Shown here piece after piece: positions 33,443-37,520 of a stretch of 37,520 nucleotides of DNA. The translations under genes and the position numbers were made by a program. Positions within the stretch are counted from its first letter, which is position 1. Each line of letters begins with the position of its first letter. The DNA comes from Prolixibacteraceae bacterium (GTDB lineage: Bacteria > Bacteroidota > Bacteroidia > Bacteroidales > Prolixibacteraceae), in NCBI GenBank assembly GCA_028282195.1, contig JANQII010000036.1, positions 1-37,520 of the forward strand, read 5' to 3'. The notes beneath the pieces were generated by a model. That model saw only the letters and a program-made list of their open reading frames with translations. It was not told the DNA's origin and did no database searches.

Positions 33443-34356
33443 CTCTTGGCAATGTGTCTGTTTAACAATCGTTTGAGGTGGTATGAAAAATATTCAGTTT
33501 TTAGTCGTTGTTTAGCTGTTTTGCCCGCAGGCGCGTCCATGGCTAACCGCTGAAAATGGGATGAAACCAATTCTTTTTTTAAACCAGCCGTACCAAAAGT
33601 AATATCACATAACTTTTCTTCCTGAATAAGCTTAAATACATCTTCACTTACTCCAACATCGCTAAATGGAAAAGCAAAAGCCTTGATTGCAGGTGATAAT
33701 TTTTCAGTTATCCAGTTCATACTTTCACGAATTTCATCCCATTGCCGTTCAGCATCGAGGAGCCAAAACTCAGGATGATCCCAACTATGAGCACCAACGC
33801 TAAAACCATCATCCTGTAACGATTTTATTTCGTCAAGGTTCATGTATGGTTTTTCTTTTTGCAAATAATCCTGCCAATTAATTCCAATTTCAGCTGCAGT
33901 TTCATCAAACGAATCAATATCAGCATATGTATTCTCAAGATTCACCTGCAAGTTCTTTTTCTGAAAAAAATCGTGTAAAATTGAAGCTTTATATCTGTGA
34001 AACAGGTCTTTATTATCTACAAATGCAGGATTTATAAAGAATGAAGCAGGTATACCTTTTTCTTTTAAAATTGGAGCAATAAGCTCATAACAAGAACGAA
34101 GCCCATCATCAAATGAAAGATGAAAACATTGTTTTAATTTCTTGCCTGCCAGAATGTATTCCAAAGAAACAGGTTTGAAATGTTTTAATAGAAATTCAAC
34201 ATCTTCTCTAAACCGTTTTTCATCAGGGTATTCATAATTTATTCTGAAAGGAAGTTGTTCATTGCTTACGGTATGGTAAAATGGCAAAAGTAAAGGCACA
34301 CTTTTACCTTGGTTTAGTACTGACATTGGAACTATTGAAGCAATGGATGAAATCAT
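33439..34356 (-). CDS. NodB-like polysaccharide deacetylase
   Basis: A 305-residue carbohydrate esterase 4-type enzyme. The metal-binding motif is SFDDG (81-85) and the second metal site is the H190-S-W-D-H194 segment followed by PEF. No signal peptide is seen, so it may act in the cytoplasm on a precursor. It would remove N-acetyl groups from a sugar. It lies between two acyltransferase-like genes in the radC operon: 9 bp after the FemAB-like gene and overlapping the GNAT gene by 4 bp. Confidence 0.85.
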   Translation of the reverse strand: MISSIASIVPMSVLNQGKSVPLLLPFYHTVSNEQLPFRINYEYPDEKRFREDVEFLLKHFKPVSLEYILAGKKLKQCFHLSFDDGLRSCYELIAPILKEKGIPASFFINPAFVDNKDLFHRYKASILHDFFQKKNLQVNLENTYADIDSFDETAAEIGINWQDYLQKEKPYMNLDEIKSLQDDGFSVGAHSWDHPEFWLLDAERQWDEIRESMNWITEKLSPAIKAFAFPFSDVGVSEDVFKLIQEEKLCDITFGTAGLKKELVSSHFQRLAMDAPAGKTAKQRLKTEYFSYHLKRLLNRHIAKR

Positions 34357-34365
34357 ATTTTGAAC

Positions 34366-35280
34366 CTATTTTTTTAACCACCTTAACCAAATTGGTAGCT
34401 TATTCCATTTTAAATGATGGTAAACTTCAGGTGTTGCACCAAAGCCTTCATAAAGTCTGGCAACACCGGGAATGACCGACCCTTCAAAATCGATCATAAA
34501 TTCACTTCCTGCATTTTCAAATATAAATTGATCAATTAAAAAATACATTGCATTCAGTTCTCTTCCTTCATAACTGGTAGCGGCATTCAGGTAAGTTACC
34601 CTGTTTTTGAACCGAAGGAAGAAAGCCGCAGCACAAAGCTCATTCTGAGGTGAATATACCCCGTAAACCTGCCCCATGCTTTTTGTCATAGCAAATGCCA
34701 GTATATTTCGAAGCCTCAGAACATTCCTTTCCAGAGCTCGCGACTTCTGATTTTGCCTTTTAAACGTTAGGTATTCTCCTGTAGAAATACCTTTAATCAG
34801 ACTTAACTTATTTGAGCTTGCTTTCTTCAGTTTTCTTTTAGTGTGACTTGAGTAGTTTTTTACAATTTCTGAATACGGTTGACCCAGTGGTAATAAGAAA
34901 TTTTTTCTCGGGACAAACAAACCGACTGCTTTTCGAACAGGCAAATTCATTGCATTTAAATTAATCTCTGCAAAAGGAAACAGCTCAGTTGCTTCATTCA
35001 AAAAATCTCGTAAAACTTCTTTGGTTGGCGTTGGAAAAACCCCTAATTGCTGGCAAAATAAGGGCTGATACAAATAAGTCACGCCCATCTTTTTTCGAAA
35101 AGTAAGTGGCATAACATACTGGTAATCCCCCCATACCAATGCATCCCACCGATCACAAACTTTATCCAGGTACCACGACTGCGCATAAACCAATGCGTTG
35201 GGTGATTTTGCAATGCAGTTATCCCATTTGTCTGCATCAATTTCTTCGAATGGTATACGATTTATTTGTTGATTAGTCAT
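34366..35280 (-). CDS. FemAB/GNAT-like acyltransferase
   Basis: A 304-residue protein resembling the GNAT/FemAB-like proteins found in exopolysaccharide loci. The region TKRKLKKASSNKLSLIKGISTGEYLTFKRQNQKS and the later FFLRFKNRVTYLNAATSYEGRELNAMYFLIDQFIFEN are the typical acyl-CoA/aminoacyl transferase core. FemAB relatives add amino acids to cell wall peptides; others in polysaccharide loci have unknown acceptors. Start overlaps the preceding gene by 8 bp. Confidence 0.75.
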   Translation of the reverse strand: MTNQQINRIPFEEIDADKWDNCIAKSPNALVYAQSWYLDKVCDRWDALVWGDYQYVMPLTFRKKMGVTYLYQPLFCQQLGVFPTPTKEVLRDFLNEATELFPFAEINLNAMNLPVRKAVGLFVPRKNFLLPLGQPYSEIVKNYSSHTKRKLKKASSNKLSLIKGISTGEYLTFKRQNQKSRALERNVLRLRNILAFAMTKSMGQVYGVYSPQNELCAAAFFLRFKNRVTYLNAATSYEGRELNAMYFLIDQFIFENAGSEFMIDFEGSVIPGVARLYEGFGATPEVYHHLKWNKLPIWLRWLKK

Positions 35281-36589
35281 TACTTAGGCTAATTGCCAGG
35301 TTCGTCATTTCAGTAAATACAGCTTTCCAGCCTTTCCACTGCCCCAAATCGTTTAAACTTTCATTGTGCCATAAACTTATAAAAGTTCCACCGTAGTTTT
35401 TAATTTCAAGCATCATTTTTTTTATCTGCCCGAAAGCCTGCTCTGTGTTTAACTTTAAATAATTATTCAAACTAACATCCATCGTTTGGAACGGATGGAT
35501 CAACAAACCGGTTTTCTTTTCCTTTTTTAAATCGTAAAAGAAGAATGGGGTTGCCGTCCCTGCCCGAAAACCAATTTCTTCAGAATATCCCAACGTATAA
35601 TCATTTCTGATTCTTGCCTTGATTAACCGGCGATAAGTTTTGGGGAATTCCAGTTTTAGAAAATGTTGCCTGCTGCTGTCAATACTTTCCTGAATAATAT
35701 CTTCAAGTTTTAAAACTTCTTTTCGCAATCGGTTTTTTCTTAAAACAGAACCATACGAAGGATGAATTCCAAGCTCAAAGGATTCTGAAAGCTTTTTAAT
35801 CAATTCCCTAAACTCCTTGTTTTCAGGAGACACATTGCGATCATATCTTCCGGGTCTTCCTGCAAGAACAAAAAAATGTAACTTTTCAGGCATTTCCTTA
35901 TAAGCTTCAGTAATGAAATTATAAGTATCGTAAGGATCTTCTTCTTTGCCCGAAATTACTTTAAACCTATTTTTAATTTGGTTGAAATCCCCTTTAAGCG
36001 TTGCCTTTAAACAAGCCCCGCACGTTCGAATAAAACTTTTGTTTTTATAAGCCCAGGCATTATCGATATCAACGGTGGTCAAAAAATCGAAAGATGGTTT
36101 TTTGTAGTTGAAATCAGGATGTTTTTCCTTTATTCTTTCAGCCAAAATATAAGCCCATTTATTTACAATTGGTGTATGAAGTAACCCATGGCGTTTTAAT
36201 ATGCTGTGCTTTGCGGGGAAACGACGATGCTTTTCAAGATCACGTTCCAGGTATTCTTCATACCTGGTGATTACATAAAATGAAGCGGCAAACGGATCAA
36301 ATGGTAAAAAAGATTTTTCAGAAGTTTCAAAGAAATAAGTTTCATTCTCAAATACAACAGGGTCCAGGTTTTGGTAAGCCAATTCCTTTTCAAAAAGAAG
36401 TTGATGAGGGCTTAAATACAGCTCACAATTAATGGAAGAATCAGAATAATTAAGTTTTGCCCCCGGGTGATTTTCAAACTCATCGTAATTGGTAGTGATT
36501 GAAAATGGGGTTTGCAGGATATCCCCAAAAATAAATTCGAAAATATACGAAAGACGGTTGTTTATTTCTTTGGTATAAATGGCTAGCAT
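35273..36589 (-). CDS. Polysaccharide deacetylase-like protein (DUF7033-type N-terminus)
   Basis: A 438-residue protein. The N-terminal 140 residues have the features of the DUF7033-like domain found before deacetylases in Bacteroidota (FDPFAASFYVITRYEEYL). The C-terminal part is a diverged NodB-like barrel: FLTTVDIDNAWAY contains metal-binding-like aspartates, and LGIHPSYGS and IHPFQTMD supply histidines. It may be an active or altered esterase. It is 4 bp from radC and overlaps the FemAB-like gene by 8 bp. Confidence 0.75.
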   Translation of the reverse strand: MLAIYTKEINNRLSYIFEFIFGDILQTPFSITTNYDEFENHPGAKLNYSDSSINCELYLSPHQLLFEKELAYQNLDPVVFENETYFFETSEKSFLPFDPFAASFYVITRYEEYLERDLEKHRRFPAKHSILKRHGLLHTPIVNKWAYILAERIKEKHPDFNYKKPSFDFLTTVDIDNAWAYKNKSFIRTCGACLKATLKGDFNQIKNRFKVISGKEEDPYDTYNFITEAYKEMPEKLHFFVLAGRPGRYDRNVSPENKEFRELIKKLSESFELGIHPSYGSVLRKNRLRKEVLKLEDIIQESIDSSRQHFLKLEFPKTYRRLIKARIRNDYTLGYSEEIGFRAGTATPFFFYDLKKEKKTGLLIHPFQTMDVSLNNYLKLNTEQAFGQIKKMMLEIKNYGGTFISLWHNESLNDLGQWKGWKAVFTEMTNLAISLSND

Positions 36590-36593
36590 AGCT

Positions 36594-37283
36594 TTAAATC
36601 AGTCCTTCATCGGCAAAGCTAAGATACTCATCATGCGCGATAATTATATGATCAAGCACTGAAATTTCCATAATTCGTGCAGCATCTTTTATCTTTTTTG
36701 TGATTTTAAGATCAGAATCACTTGGCTTTAAATTGCCGGAAGGATGGTTGTGACAAAGGATTATGGAGCTTGCCAGCTTTTCCAAAGAAGTGCGTAAAAT
36801 AATTTTTACATCAATAACAGTTCCTGTTAATCCTCCCTGACTAATCATGAACTTATCAATGACTGTATTGGATCGGTTTAATAAAAGAACCCAAAATTCT
36901 TCATGTTGAAGGTCTTCTAAAATCGGATGAAAGAATTGAGCAGCTTGTTTACTTTCAGTTATAACTACTTTTTGGTTTGACTGATTCTCTTTACGTCGCC
37001 GCCCCAACTCAAGTGCTGCCAAAATATTAACGGCTTTTGCTTCACCTATCCCATTAAATTTCAATAAAAACCCGGCATCCTTTTTACTAAGTTCAGAAAG
37101 GTCATTCTGAACAGAAGAAAGAATCCGCCTGGATAGTTCAACTGCAGATTCGCTTGCATTTCCTGAACCCAAAAGAATGGCAAGCAATTCAGCATCTGAA
37201 AGTGATCTTGTACCTTTTTGTAGAAGTTTTTCTCTTGGACGATCTTCAACAGCCCATTCTTTAATACTAAGTTTTTTATACAT
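36594..37283 (-). CDS. radC: RadC family JAB/MPN-domain protein
   Basis: A 229-residue RadC-like protein. The N-terminal helix-hairpin-helix region contains LLKFNGIGEAKA (73-84). The C-terminal JAB1/MPN metalloprotease-like domain has the complete motif H178-N-H180-P-S-G-N-L-K-P-S-D-S-D191. The historic link to DNA repair is doubtful and the function is not established. Length and motif are normal for chromosomal RadC. It is the first gene of a tightly packed minus-strand operon. Confidence 0.93.
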   Translation of the reverse strand: MYKKLSIKEWAVEDRPREKLLQKGTRSLSDAELLAILLGSGNASESAVELSRRILSSVQNDLSELSKKDAGFLLKFNGIGEAKAVNILAALELGRRRKENQSNQKVVITESKQAAQFFHPILEDLQHEEFWVLLLNRSNTVIDKFMISQGGLTGTVIDVKIILRTSLEKLASSIILCHNHPSGNLKPSDSDLKITKKIKDAARIMEISVLDHIIIAHDEYLSFADEGLI

Positions 37284-37343
37284 AGAGGCGGTTTTAGTGA
37301 ATTGCTAAGTTAAGAAAAATTATAAAATGAAGGATTAGCCTTA

Positions 37344-37351
37344 CAAACTTA
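37344..37351 (-). promoter_or_regulatory. Candidate -7 box of the radC operon
   Basis: Minus strand TAAGTTTG, exact TAnnTTTG match, 61 bp before radC. No -33 box was found at the usual distance. Confidence 0.35.
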
Positions 37352-37520
37352 AATGGATTTGTTTTCAGAAATGGGAGTTAGCTACTTCTTTTTTTTGACC
37401 CTCTCTCCTGTCTCTCCCTTTAAAAGCTACCCTTTATACACATCTTTTATTTGGTAATAACAATCCATTTTATCAACATTTAAATGTAAAATATTCAATT
37501 TTGAATACCCAATATTCCAA

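Overview
The window is a piece of a chromosome from a Bacteroidota bacterium, most likely class Bacteroidia and close to the Marinilabiliales/Prolixibacteraceae. This rests on several things: the low GC content; promoters of the TTTG/TAnnTTTG type; the near absence of Shine-Dalgarno sequences; the Bacteroidota-style Wza/Wzz/Wzi export proteins; and the pairing of a bifunctional nuclease with a CNT nucleoside transporter. The exact genus is not readable from sequence alone. No tRNA, rRNA or CRISPR array was seen.

Layout. (1) 192-967: a HepT-MntA (HEPN/nucleotidyltransferase) toxin-antitoxin pair, followed by about 680 bp of AT-rich non-coding DNA. (2) 1645-2409: a hypothetical gene whose C-terminus looks frameshifted; a terminator sits inside the shifted reading. 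(3) 2487-13061: an eight-gene exopolysaccharide operon on the minus strand (Wza, Wzz, Wzx flippase, TupA-like ATP-grasp, two GT4 glycosyltransferases, a Wzy/ligase-type membrane protein, a third GT4). Divergent from it is a Wzi-like outer membrane protein, and convergent with that is a WecA-like priming transferase. Together they form a Wzx/Wzy-type surface polysaccharide pathway. (4) 16831-19170: serS, then rplU-rpmA, with promoters and terminators. (5) 19322-19883: a small element with 24-bp terminal inverted repeats and an 8-bp target duplication, carrying one GxxExxY nuclease-like gene. (6) 20162-23703: a bifunctional nuclease, a nucleoside transporter, and an AAA/DUF4143 ATPase with a striking three-box operator. 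(7) 23718-29699: a serine racemase-like enzyme, a PrsW-type protease, purine nucleoside phosphorylase, lpxK, sppA and folK. (8) 29810-31424: a lipoprotein, a fragment of the 3' end of upp, and a MazEF pair. (9) 31666-37283: upp, a cluster of two NodB-like deacetylases with two acyltransferase-like proteins, and radC, all on the minus strand and nearly all touching.

Most genes are ordinary. The parts most worth a second look are mobile or repeat structures. The GxxExxY gene sits inside what looks like a complete miniature transposon-like element. The MazEF pair lies between a 39-bp duplicate of the upp 3' end and upp itself, which suggests integration or recombination at that gene end. Two long palindromic repeat elements (13421-13570 and 19953-20091) and smaller REP-like hairpins occupy the intergenic regions.
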